NCBI GenBank assembly: GCA_963678705.1 | Contig: OY783204.1 | Coordinates: forward strand, 26,236,759-26,300,758 | Length of the DNA stretch: 64,000 nucleotides | Origin: Panorpa germanica | Taxonomy: Eukaryota > Arthropoda > Insecta > Mecoptera > Panorpidae | Reading direction: 5' to 3' | Shown here: piece by piece, positions 1-19,490 of the stretch | Layout of the letters: every line of letters begins with the position of its first letter | Position numbering within the stretch: the first letter of the stretch is position 1 | The notes under the pieces: model-generated | What the model was told of the DNA's origin: nothing | The model's input: only the letters and a program-made list of their open reading frames with translations | Database searches by the model: none | Program-made: the position numbers and the translations under genes

Positions 1-106
1 GTTCAATACAAATATCTATATAAAAAACTATCAATTGAAAATAAAGTAAAATGTTAAATGAAATGGAGAATTTCTGTATGATTCATATATTTTAAAAATT
101 ACTTAC

Positions 107-156
107 AAACGTGGTAATTGGAACGGAATTGAGTCAGTCGAAGTTGGTGCATTCAT
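107..156 (-). CDS. First coding exon of an unidentified gene, running off the left edge
   Basis: Read on the minus strand, an ATG at 156 in a good context (AAAACAATG) opens a frame beginning MNAPTSTDSIPFQLPR. The frame ends at a textbook donor (GTAAGT) at 106-101 after 50 nt, leaving two bases of a split codon. The rest of the gene would lie left of the window. The roughly 300 bases upstream (157-450) are less AT-rich than the surroundings and are a likely 5' leader. I do not recognise the peptide, so no function is offered. The call rests only on start context, open frame and donor, and could be a chance combination. Confidence 0.4.
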
Positions 157-1515
157 TGTTTTAGATTTCTTAAAACGTTGAACTTCTGCACAAATTTTCC
201 TTAAATGCTACAGCATTTACTGGCAGGATTGCAAACTAACTCACACATTAAAACAGAGTAAAAGACTTGAGTTTCCCCGAAACTTTGATACGTCTGTTGT
301 CAATAACAAAATAATACTATTTTTGCGATAAATGATACCGGCGAACAGCGATAATTCTGTCGGACGATTCACGAATCCGCGATATGCCAGACTCCCCACT
401 ACTTAAAACCGAAGTAACCCGAAGATTTAAAAAACTTCGTTCGTAAAATAATCATATAAAAGAACACATTTTAATTAAGTTCTGTATTACGGGCACGTAA
501 TGCACACTGATTATCAACGCCTTATATTATGCAACCTAACAAACACTACAGTAAAATATTAGGATGCAATGGGGCTGTGAACCATATCTTAATTTCTATA
601 AAACTAATATATAACTATAAACTTGGCCATCAGGAGAAGGATATTAAATAAAAGAAGATATTAAATTAGTCGTTTTTGACATGTCACATCCGATTCCTAC
701 CCTCTTCTCTTCTATTAATTACCATCTCTTTTATAAAATAGACTGCAAACAATAGAATCTGTGAGAAATTTGCATTATATAGATAGGAGTTAGAAAAGTA
801 GAAACTAAATCTCGCTAAACACAAAACATGAATAAAATACTTAAATAAAATCTATTAGTGTTTAATCTTATTTTATAGCTATGTTAAAAGTCTTTAATGG
901 TTGAAAAGGAATTCTTTTTAAGAATTTATAATCCTGTTGAGTCTTCTTAAAAAGTTTTAAAATGAGTATGCTAATGGGCAAAAAGATATACTTATTTTTC
1001 AAAAAGTAGAAAAGTAGGTAACAAAACGTGGTATATTAGGTAATATTGTTTATGTAACAGGTAAGTTTTGTTATATTACATAAACCTAAAGTACACATAA
1101 CTGTGTCTAGTGGGTAAATGCAACAAAAAAATACCTTTTAATAAAATTTATTTTATATTTTTAAATAACGCAAACAACAGATTCAAAAAAAAAACTTATT
1201 AAATAAAAACAAATTATTTTTTAAAAAATAGAATATTATATATTTGATACTTTACAAATACTTCAAATTTGAATCAATCACTTCGTTTTATAAAACTACC
1301 TACTGATAAAATATATTTATGGACATTGATGGTGATGTCTAAAATTTTGTTTTAAAAAATACAGTCGAATTTGAGGAACAATAATTTTTTTTATGGTTTG
1401 ATTTTTATTTTAAAAGATGAGATGTTTTTGTGTATTAATTGTGGCAAAATGACTTATTATAAAAGTTTTTATTTATAGAAAATATTCACTTATTAATGCC
1501 ACAACTGTAATTTAT
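157..1515. other. Intergenic stretch between the left-edge gene and TRAM
   Basis: The first part is probably the leader and promoter of the left-edge gene. From about 900 to 1130 lies a copy of a dispersed repeat (listed separately). The remainder is AT-rich, holds no open frame I can support, and includes the TRAM 3' untranslated region next to 1515. Confidence 0.6.
900..1130 (+). repeat. Dispersed repeat family C, copy 1
   Basis: The stretch contains GTCTTCTTAAAAAGTTTTA, then GAGTATGCTAATGGGCAAAA, then GTAACAAAACG and a GTAACTTTTG-like block ending near AGTGGGTAAA. The same ordered blocks recur at about 10360-10560, 28310-28480, 39110-39415 (reverse) and 57530-57730. I found no coding capacity and no clear terminal repeats, so it is a short non-autonomous repeat of unknown class. 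Confidence 0.55.
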
Positions 1516-9930
<8,415 letters not shown>

Positions 9931-12394
9931 TTTACTAGTTTCAGAATTAAGAAAAAAATTACTAAATTAAATTGTAGCTCTTTTAAAGTATGTAGATAAT
10001 AATTAGATAAAAATAATTACCTTTAAACAAAAATTGTTATCACTAATTTAAATTAAAACTAATTATAAATATTAAAGCGGCAACCCAACTCACACATGCC
10101 ACACAATATATTGATAACTGTCAAATTAGATGAGAAGGTGACTTTCAAGGTGACCTTTAGTGCGATATGATTCTTTATTTCAAGCGTACTTGAAATAATG
10201 GAGACAGCGGCTCACAACATTTTGCACATGCGTACTCATTTCGCAATTCTTCATTGAATATATTTAATTGAATGAATAAATAAATTTGTAATTTACGTAT
10301 CATCAATACCAAATTAAAACTACAATTAATTCTGCCTGATTGGTCACCTATGCAGTATTCCCAAAAGTTTTGCTATATTGAATATGCTAATTCCAAGGAG
10401 CCACAATAAATCAGTCACAAAACGATGTATATTATGTAAAATTGTTTACGTAACAAGTAACTTTTGTTTCTGTTAAACCTTAAATACAAGTAATTGTGTT
10501 TAGCGGGTAGAGAGAACGATAGGGGTACAACATTTATCTCCAGCAAAAAAAATTACCCGTATCAAATTATGACTAATGATAATTTCACTAATTAAACTTT
10601 AGATTACTCTGTGCGCCACCTGTAATTTGAGGACCTACATCCTTCATGGTATGATTGCGCATTGATCATCAGGCTAGCATTGTAACTCTTTGTTGTACAC
10701 CTTGCTCTAATTAAATTGAATAATGAAACAAAATAATAGAATACATACCCATATTAAATTAGTAGTCATTGTAATCCATAATTTTCCAGATCACGTAACT
10801 AATGTAAAATTAATCATATATTGTCATCTACTCATAAATGATTCAAACTATCAAAGATATTTCCAAATATTTTATTTAAAAAAATGAACAGATATTATTT
10901 CAAAACGACGAACGCATTATGGATTCGTCCATTAAAAATATCTAAAAAAAAATTTCTCTAAAAAAAAAAAATACATATATTTAATTTTAAATAAATTTCT
11001 TTAAAATTAACTGGAATTAAAATATACATTTACTAGCCAAATATAAAAATAAAATACTCAAAACTAAAAGTAATAGGGATTTGGAGGAGAAAAACTGCAC
11101 TTCACAGTTACACAACATTTTTTTTACTTTTACATACAAATGTGATAGAGCTTTCATACTAGCAATATAATTAAATAATTAATAACAATTTTATTAATAT
11201 CAGATTCGGTTATAGCAAAAATGTCTTTGAAATTTGTAGATGATGCGCATTAATCAGTCTCTATGGCAGCAAAGCAGTTATCTGGTATCAACCTCTTTAA
11301 TATACTCTTATCAAATATTCACAGGCTGAAATCAATAAAGCTCTAATATAAAAAATAGTTCTTGTTCACTAGAAATTTGTGTATTTATCGACTCACAAAC
11401 ACTTAAATTTAAAAACAATTAATAACAAAACGTATTTGATTTTTTTAATTATTAATAATTAAATCTAAGTAATATAATTGCCTCATGGAGGAACGAAATT
11501 CAGCTGCTGCGCTACCAGTGGACTCGACTTATCGCCATTTTAAGTCCATAATAAAATTGCGTTTCAGTAATCAATTTCTCAATGCTTTTTTGTAATATTT
11601 AATAGACTTTAATTTAATGTAAATACTTTTAATAATCAAGGATTATCGGGATTGGATATTGCTGTTATGCGAATCATAACAGCTGAAGGCATGTCTGGTT
11701 TACACGAACAAAAAGAATAAATACACGATTATTTAACTTAAGAATTTATAATTTTAATAACTTAAGTTTCCCATATAGATATTTATGTCAAGTCAGCTTA
11801 AATGTAATTTAGTTTAGGTACAGGTTGAGTGTAGGAGCACAGTCACAGGGGTCATAGGTCGTCATGACACAGAGAACATGTAGACAATAAAAGCCTGCCG
11901 TTTAAAGAGCAAGAGCCTTCTTAAGGTAATGGCCCATGAATGGTTACACAATATTTTTACACATTTAACACAGTTTGTTTACAACCAAATTACTTATGAG
12001 AAAAGATGACAAGACCTATATTAAAATTAGAAAATTATATTACATGTATTATTCAGTGGTAATTTTACTGTAAACCAGACTGAGACAATGACAGGAACAT
12101 AAGGACTGGACAAGGTTAAGGACGAGACAGGGCACCACAAAAGACAAGGCACATGTCCTCGCCCCCGAGTCAGTCGACAAATCCTGTACCAATATCAAAA
12201 TAAACAATGCAGGAATTATGACAGACCCGGATCCAAGTGAACATGAACTATGACACATAGGATATCGCAGGACTGGATGATTGGGAAAACAGTTACCGAA
12301 TAATAGGGATGGGTGACAATGAAGTGGTTGCTGATGGGGGGAACTGGTGGGGAAGTGATGTGACACAGGAGTGAGGACAAAGGGAAGAAGGCGA
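9931..12394. other. Pfk upstream region and 14-3-3 zeta 3' region
   Basis: Both flanking genes are on the minus strand. 9931 to about 10250 is the Pfk leader and promoter. A dispersed repeat lies at 10360-10560. The rest is AT-rich; the more GC-rich 11800-12394 next to the stop codon is likely 14-3-3 3' untranslated region. No further gene is visible. Confidence 0.55.
10360..10560 (+). repeat. Dispersed repeat family C, copy 2
   Basis: It shares with copy 1 the ordered blocks AATATGCTAATTCC, TCACAAAACG, GTAAAATTGTTTACGTAACA, AGTAACTTTTGT and GTGTTTAGCGGGTAG. It is diverged and starts part-way through the longer copies. Confidence 0.5.
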
Positions 12395-14741
12395 CTAGTT
12401 GTCTCCGCCTTCCTGTGGTTCATCTCCATCTCCTTGTGTGTCGGAGGTCCACAGTGTGAGGTTATCTCGCAGCAGCTGCATAATGAGGGTGGAGTCTTTG
12501 TACGAATCCTCATTCAATGTGTCGAGTTCTGCTATCGCATCATCGAATGCCTAAATTAAAATACAAATTATGTTAAAACTTATTTTGTTATTAAAAGATT
12601 ATATTATGTTAGGACAGGCGGGCAGACATACTGGTGGTTGGGATGTTAGAATGTCAATAATAAATAATACATAGCACGTTGTTATATCACACAAAGAAAA
12701 CATGTCGAAAATGGCTGTTAGTATGTACTCACGAAATATCTTTGATGTTAGTATATAATATATTGGATAAATACTAATCTACAAAATAATTAATGCAATA
12801 CAGTGCATTCCCAGAATAATTGTAGACCTGTTTAGCTAGATGGCAGGCTCTTGCCGGAGAGTTGATGATTTCGTAGTAGAAGACGGAGAAATTCAATGCC
12901 AACCCTAATCTGATTGGGTGTGTCGGTTGCATCTTGGCCTTCGCAATATCGAATGCTTCTTGGTATGCTTTTTGGGAGTCTTCCACCACAGCTATCATTA
13001 AAATTATCAAAATTTACCAAAACGATCATACAAATATAATTAACAATTTATACATTCCAACCATCAATATCAAAAACAAATAACTGCATCAGCTCTGCCC
13101 GCCTGCTGTAAAAAATATTGATTATTAACCTGTTTAGCGAGTTGACATGCTTTGTCTGGTGAGTTTAATATCTCATAATAGAATACGGAGAAGTTCAGGG
13201 CGAGTCCCAATCTGATGGGATGTGTAGGTTGCATTTTGGCCTTACTGATTTCAAACGCATCTTGGTATGCCTTTTGGGAGTCATCTACGACAGCTAAAAG
13301 TTAGTAAACCATTCATAAAATATAACAAAATAATGTATTTCATTAAAGGAAACTCCTGGAGACCAAAACATAATCAATACAAAACAGACATAAGTTTTAT
13401 AAATACTTTAAATTGAACTTACTATTGCGTGTTTCGCCCGTTGCAACCTCTGCAAGATACCTGTAGTAATCTCCTTTCATCTTTAGGTAGAATACCTTAC
13501 TTTCAGCATTACTTGCCTTAGGGATGAGGTATTTATCAAGGAGACCCTAAAATGGAAATAATCTTAATTCATTTGCTGTTTAAAAAAAGATTCTTATTTC
13601 TAACAAGTTAAGTAGTTGGGCAACAATTTTTGAAGTACGCAATTAACTTAACCACACCCAAATTAAAATATTTTACAATTAAAATAATAATATAATTAAT
13701 ATATTATTTAATTCACGTTAAAAATGACGCATGTTTTATGTTGTATTCATAAAAACACTTACATCACTGCTAGATTTGGCAAACCAAGAAGGTACAACTC
13801 ATGACGTCACACTATAGACAGTGGGTGGGGGTACACTCCATTCAAAATTTATAGTGATTGTAAGTAACAAATTAATATTATTTCATTCAATATAAAAATC
13901 ATTTACGTTGTTGAATTAAAAGGTGTGTATTGTTTCCTGGGTGTGTATGCGTAATAACAAAAAAATGTTTAAGTAATAAAAATAACGTAGAAATAAACAG
14001 TAATCATATTACGAGTGAAATATGCGTATGCAGACGATCGGATCGGATTGAATCGTTAAGTAAAATTGATATCCATTTTTAGATGGAAAAATACTTTATA
14101 CAATAAAGCGTATATCAGAAAACAAACAAAGCTATAGTTATCAAGCAAGGTAAACTTTAAAAGTAATGCAGTAGTGCTGCAGTAAATAAGTATTGATCTT
14201 TGTATCCGCAATTGCAACGCATAAAGGACAAGGCCATCGACCGCATTTAATATTAAACAGTGAATTTTATTTCAGTCGACATTTTTATGCAATTAAAAAT
14301 AGCCATCAGTATAAATAGAGTTTGATGCTCACTTAAAGCTCAGTGCAAAATCACCGGTTAGCACAATTTCCTCACAGGCCATTTACTAATTTGCTATATT
14401 TACGAAATCAAATGACAAGACTGATGGAGAAGACTTACCAATACATCATAGCATATTTCTCTTAGTTCTTTCTCTACTTTTTCTCTGTACTCCTTTGCCA
14501 TTTGTTGTTTTCTTTCAGAGCCCTCTGTTTTTTGTTCAATTGATGAGATAACTCTCCATGATGATCGGCGTGCTCCAACAACATTCTTGTAGGCTACAGA
14601 CAGAAGATTTCTCTCTTCGTTTGATAATTCGACGCCAGTCTCAGTGACGGATTTCATCGCCGCAGCCATATCATCATACCTCTCTGCCTGCTCTGCAAGC
14701 TTAGCGCGTTGCACCAACTCTTCTTTATCGACAGTGGACAT
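12395..14741 (-). CDS. 14-3-3zeta: 14-3-3 zeta adaptor protein, 248 aa, with two interchangeable exons
   Basis: This is a phosphoserine/phosphothreonine-binding dimeric adaptor of signalling proteins (Raf, Cdc25 and others) in the cytosol. Minus-strand exons are 14439-14741, 13423-13546, one of 13130-13293 or 12828-12991, and 12395-12550. The frame closes at 249 codons. All nine-helix landmarks are present: the groove residues Lys52 and Arg59 (in [15 protein letters not shown]) and Arg130-Tyr131 (in [11 protein letters not shown]), the [21 protein letters not shown] block, and [16 protein letters not shown] near the C-terminus. An AG acceptor just upstream (14783-14784) shows that the leader is spliced. 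Alternative versions of the same exon also exist in Drosophila 14-3-3zeta (family knowledge). Confidence 0.97.
12828..12991 (-). other. 14-3-3 zeta alternative exon 3b (164 bp)
   Basis: It encodes [19 protein letters not shown] through [11 protein letters not shown], the same length and phase as 3a. The 164-bp length (3n+2) makes double inclusion frame-breaking. The donor GTCTAC is weak, fitting regulated use. Confidence 0.88.
13130..13293 (-). other. 14-3-3 zeta alternative exon 3a (164 bp)
   Basis: It encodes [19 protein letters not shown] through [11 protein letters not shown]. It is bounded by TTTTAG and GTTAAT. It matches the commonest animal version of this segment (helices 6-7). Confidence 0.9.
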
Positions 14742-17627
14742 TGTGTATTTTGGATGAGGGACTTAAAGAGAAAATGTGGCCCCTAAAAAATAAGAAATAT
14801 ATCGATTAAAAATCACCTTCCATTGAACAGAACGCACAAAACTTTCCTAGTACAAGACTACCTAGTAATGAGTCAATTTTGAGTTAAAGGTAAACTTATT
14901 TGTTGCGTGTTTGAAATAGAAAGTAGAAATTTTGATAAAAGCACTACTAAAACACGAAGTTCCCTAGGACTACACTACAGGGGGGCATCTCAAAGGCAAC
15001 TGTCGTAGATCGGCGTACACTACTGAACCAGACAGCCTCCTCGGACGGTTCGATTTTCACGATTTAATACGACAAACGCTTTAGTACACTCTTATACGTA
15101 TTCATTTGCGCAAGAGAGCGAGATGCACTATTATACGTATGTCGTACTTTTGATACGGACAACCACTCGCACGCTACTGCTCGTGAGTCGAGATATTGAT
15201 CGCTAAACTATGTGATAAACAGCCTAGACTAGACGGATCCCGTTACTCTGTTTTCGAACAAATATGTTGCGTATCAATTTGACATTATGCTTAAAAATCT
15301 TACCTTTCGATAATGATTAGTTTTTATGTTACTTTAAGCATAATCAGAAAATAAATAATTGAAATCAATTTTTTTTATTGCCGATCAAATGTCTTTAAAA
15401 ATAAGACATCAGTTTTGGAAAATTGCTTGTTTTGTAATTTAATCAAATCTATTTTTAGGGATTATTAGTTATTAACTAAACAGAGCTAATATTTTGGCAA
15501 AGATAAATAACTAAATACAATTACAAAAAAAGGAATTAATTTTGAATCATAAGACCTTTTAATGTATCGCTTACTGAACCAAGAGAAGCATTTGAATCAT
15601 CAGAAGGCAGAAAATATATTGCTAATATTTTATATTGATCGCAAAATAAATAGTACAACCCTGCCTGTATGTTTACCAATTAAAAAAGGTTGTCAAAGTG
15701 GCCTTGTCTCGCCGGCACTCTTATACAGGGCCTGAAATGGTTTTGGTTTGGGTGAAGATAAAGATAAAAGACCTGCGTCGGTTCTGCTAAAGCACGATAC
15801 GAATGAACACGTACAAAACTCGTGGATCCGTAAACAAGTGTTAAATCTACAACCCTATCAAAATACGCATTGACCTGATAACCATGTGGCATACATAACT
15901 GAGGCCGTGAATTCAATAAAACAACCCTTATTCTTTAATACGTGTATAAACCAAAAGGTCTTCTGGGTTTCGGATATCAGTGACAGACAGACGACACACG
16001 GAGTACACTGGCTGTATATCACTAATGAGCAAGGGGCGTGGTCGTTCATTTAAAAGAATTTCTATATTATAAATGTTCAATTTTAACACTTTTCCATGGA
16101 AAATAAAGATTCATTTTGAAAAAAATCAATAGGATTCGAAACACAAGTTATTTCAAGATCATGCAAAATTAGACTTAAACATTAAATATTTAAATAACAT
16201 CTATGTTAAAAATGTTAATATTTACTTTGACTTATCGAAAATATATTTCTATATTGTAAGATCAAGGATGGAACGTTTAATTTGTAAGATATATTTAGTA
16301 GAATTTACTTGATAAGATACTGTAACAAAGTTCGTGTGTTATCTCATCACGCGGCCAGGAATGATTCAATAAAATAGAATCACCTTCAGAAATTTTTATA
16401 AAATATATTACCACAACGTCAAATGACAGTAGCATATATCTGCAAGTACTCAAATCTAAATCTTGTAAGATTTAGGAATTATACTTATGATTTTCCAAAT
16501 GATTGACAGAACAAGGGCACAAAGAAATACTGCGCACAAAATGTAACACTAAAAACGGTAGAAAATTCTAGGCGCCATGAAATTCCTCAACAGAATACAC
16601 TTCTAAAAAAAACACCAAGTTGTACAAATAACCAAGAGGTCATAAAAAATATTGTTACCAATTAAATGAACCCGTCACTATTGAAACTTTTTTTAAGAAG
16701 ATTGAAATATTAGCATCACCAGAGGTTAAATTTTCGGTAACTCCCGCCGGCAATCGACTAAAATGGCTGCGTAGGACACTCCTTCAATGCGTCACATCGC
16801 AGCACGCAAAACCATATTAAGAACACATTTATATTAAATGCAACATTTTATATAAAAACATCTTTTATTTAAAAAATTATTACTTACTGTTAACAAGGGT
16901 AGATTTTTTTATAACACAGGCGAATGGCACAAGACTACACACTATACGCTATATTTCTGCCGATGATCGCGCTCGCTACTGACGGCAGGCAGCAGGGGAA
17001 AGGAGAGGTACTGCAGAACAAACCTGGCCGGGGTTTACAACTCAATAAAACGTGAAGGATGCGGATGTATTATACCGCGATAGTCAATACCGACTTACTT
17101 TTGATTATAAATTTTATATAAAAATATAATTAATAGTACGTGTTAATCAAAATAATACAACTTTTAATTTTTTTGTTTGGCTTTAGTGAAAGTCTTTTGT
17201 TTTATTATTGACTATTAAAATGATAGTTGCCGCGAAGTTGAAAAGTAGTGAATTTACCAGCAAAACAATTAAAACTATTTGTTATTTAAATCAAATCGGA
17301 GAGAAATAAGAATTAAACAATTTAATATTTTAGCATAAAACTTATCTAAAACGTTAATAGTAATTACATTAAAGTTTCAATTATATCATAATTTGATTTA
17401 TGTAAAGTACCAATATTATAAGTGAAATAAATTTTTAAAAGAGTGAAGTGAGAGTTGTTTCAAAAATTTAAGCAAGTCGATTTATCAAAGATAGATAATA
17501 AGTAACTGACATTTAACCACATGTAAATGCGAGCACACGTGAAATATAACTTAATATATTTTTTTATAATATAGTTGTTTGTAGTTGATTGATACATTTA
17601 TTGTTACAAGTAAAACATAATTTAAAC
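14742..17627. other. Region between 14-3-3 zeta and MRTO4
   Basis: 14742-14782 is a spliced 14-3-3 leader segment. Two GC-richer islands, 14960-15250 and 16930-17060, are plausible upstream leader exons or promoters of the minus-strand gene. 15680-16050 is also GC-richer and has short open frames, but nothing recognisable. The rest is AT-rich. The MRTO4 promoter lies left of 17628. Confidence 0.5.
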
Positions 17628-18519
17628 ATGCCTAAATCAAAACGTGATAAGAAAGGTAAATTGTCTCAAACCTCTTTAATATATTCCTCAACATAATTTT
17701 GTAACCTCAAAATATGTTTTATTTATCTATTATTAATATTAAATTGATTTAATTATTATTTTTTCCAGTTTCATTAACAAAAACTGATAAAAAGGGAATT
17801 GCTTTAAAACAGCGCATCGTAGAAGATATTCGATCATGTGTTGGAAAATATACTCACATATTTCTTTTTTCGGTGCAAAACATGCGAAATGCCAAACTAA
17901 AAGATTTAAGAAATGAATGGAAAGACTCCAGATTCTTTTTTGGAAAGAACAAAATTATGGCATTAGGTCTTGGTAAAAATGAGGAACAAGAAGTTGAAGA
18001 TGATTTACACAAGGTAAGGATTTTATTAAAGTAATATACAATTAGTTGTACATCTTGTAAAATGACAATACACATTATAATTTGTTTCAGCTTTCGTTAA
18101 AATTACAAGGCCAGTGTGGTTTATTATTTACTAATAAAGCTAAAAGTGAAGTAGTAGATTGGTTTAAAAACTTTTCTGCAGAAGACTTTGCTCGTTCAGG
18201 ATTCGTTGCTAAAGAATCTTTTACATTAAGTGAAGGACCCCTGGAACAATTTCCACATTCTATTGAACCACATCTTCGTAGCTTAGGATTACCAACTTCT
18301 TTACAACGAGGTGTTGTAACACTTCTTCAAGATTATGAAGTTTGTCGAACAGGCTCAACTTTAACACCAGACCAAGCTAGAATATTAAAGTTACTTGGTA
18401 AAACAATAGCTGAATTTAAATTAACAATAAAAGGTTGTTGGTCAAAAGAAAATGGATTTGAAAATGTGGTTCAAGAAGCTGATAATGGACACGAAGAAAT
18501 GGAAGAAGATAGCGACTAG
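17628..18519 (+). CDS. MRTO4: mRNA turnover protein 4 homologue, ribosome assembly factor, 233 aa
   Basis: Exons are 17628-17655, 17769-18013 and 18091-18519; phases close at 234 codons. The start MPKSKRDKK is the family's characteristic N-terminus. A uL10/P0-like domain follows (FLFSVQNMRNAKLKDLRNEWKDSRFFFGKNKIM), then GPLEQFPHSIEPHLRSLGLPTSLQRGVVTLL and an acidic C-terminal tail. In yeast and mammals Mrt4 occupies the P0 site on pre-60S particles in the nucleolus and is exchanged for P0 before export. A poly(A) signal AATAAA lies at 18561-18566. Confidence 0.96.
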
Positions 18520-18566
18520 AACATTTGTAAATTAATTATGTAGAATACTTTTTTGTTTTAAATAAA

Positions 18567-19490
18567 AATACAGTTTTTATATAATAACTCTTATCATTAT
18601 AATTTCCTTATTACATATCACTCTTTTTATATATAAATTACTTTTACCTACTGATACCTAACTATCAGTACATACATTTTTAGAATTTATGATATTCTTC
18701 ACAAATCAAATTAAAATGTGTGTTTTATATATAGAGGCAAATAGGCAATTGTATTGAAATCTAAGAAAAATGTTCACTGGATAGAATGGAATCCCTGACG
18801 GATTTATAATGAACCCAAGGGTAAATTTACACTGGATAAGACAGAGTCTAAGATAAATAAAATGTATAAATTTGCGATAAGTCTGTAACAAATTAGCACT
18901 GGATAAAATCAAATCTGGTGATGAGGTACGTTGCTTCTTATTTCAATTTTTAATGGAGTACAAATTTAGATTCACATTTAAATTTGAACTCAAGTTTTGA
19001 ATCGAAGGTAATAAAATCTGCTAAGATAAAAGCAGGTTGTTGGTGATAAAAAATAAGCCAACATTAAAAAAAGAAATAATGTAATTAAGGTGATGAACTG
19101 GATGGAATAAAATTTAAAGTTATTATGATTACAAAATCTGTAACAATATGTAATAAAGATTTTGAATTGGGATGTTTTCTATGAATTCAATGAATTATAC
19201 ATATATTTGCTCTACCGTAATGTATCGAACAAAAAGAAATCACCAGAGAAAATAAACCACCTGATTCTCTTTACTTCAGATTTATTATTTTATTTATTAT
19301 TAATAGCAATTAATAGATGTTCATATGATTTTGGTGGTTTTGTGATTTTGTCAGATTTTGTTATCTGAAAACTGCTAAAAACGTTGCAAGTGCTTAATGT
19401 ATTATTTAATTACAATTATAAGTAATAATGTTATTTAATTGTTTTGTTTATATAGTTTATTAAAATATTTGTTTGTGCCCGTGTTTCAAA
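18567..19490. other. Intergenic stretch between MRTO4 and ATRX
   Basis: It is very AT-rich, with the ATRX leader probably at the right end (19440-19490). No open frame with coding character is visible. Confidence 0.6.

Noticed and set aside
12049-12513. Minus-strand 154-codon open frame overlapping the last 14-3-3 exon
   Set aside because: It is in a different frame from the 14-3-3 product and runs into its 3' untranslated region.
15680-16049. Two overlapping short frames in the 14-3-3 upstream region
   Set aside because: No homology, splice or promoter support; possibly a leader exon but not a gene.
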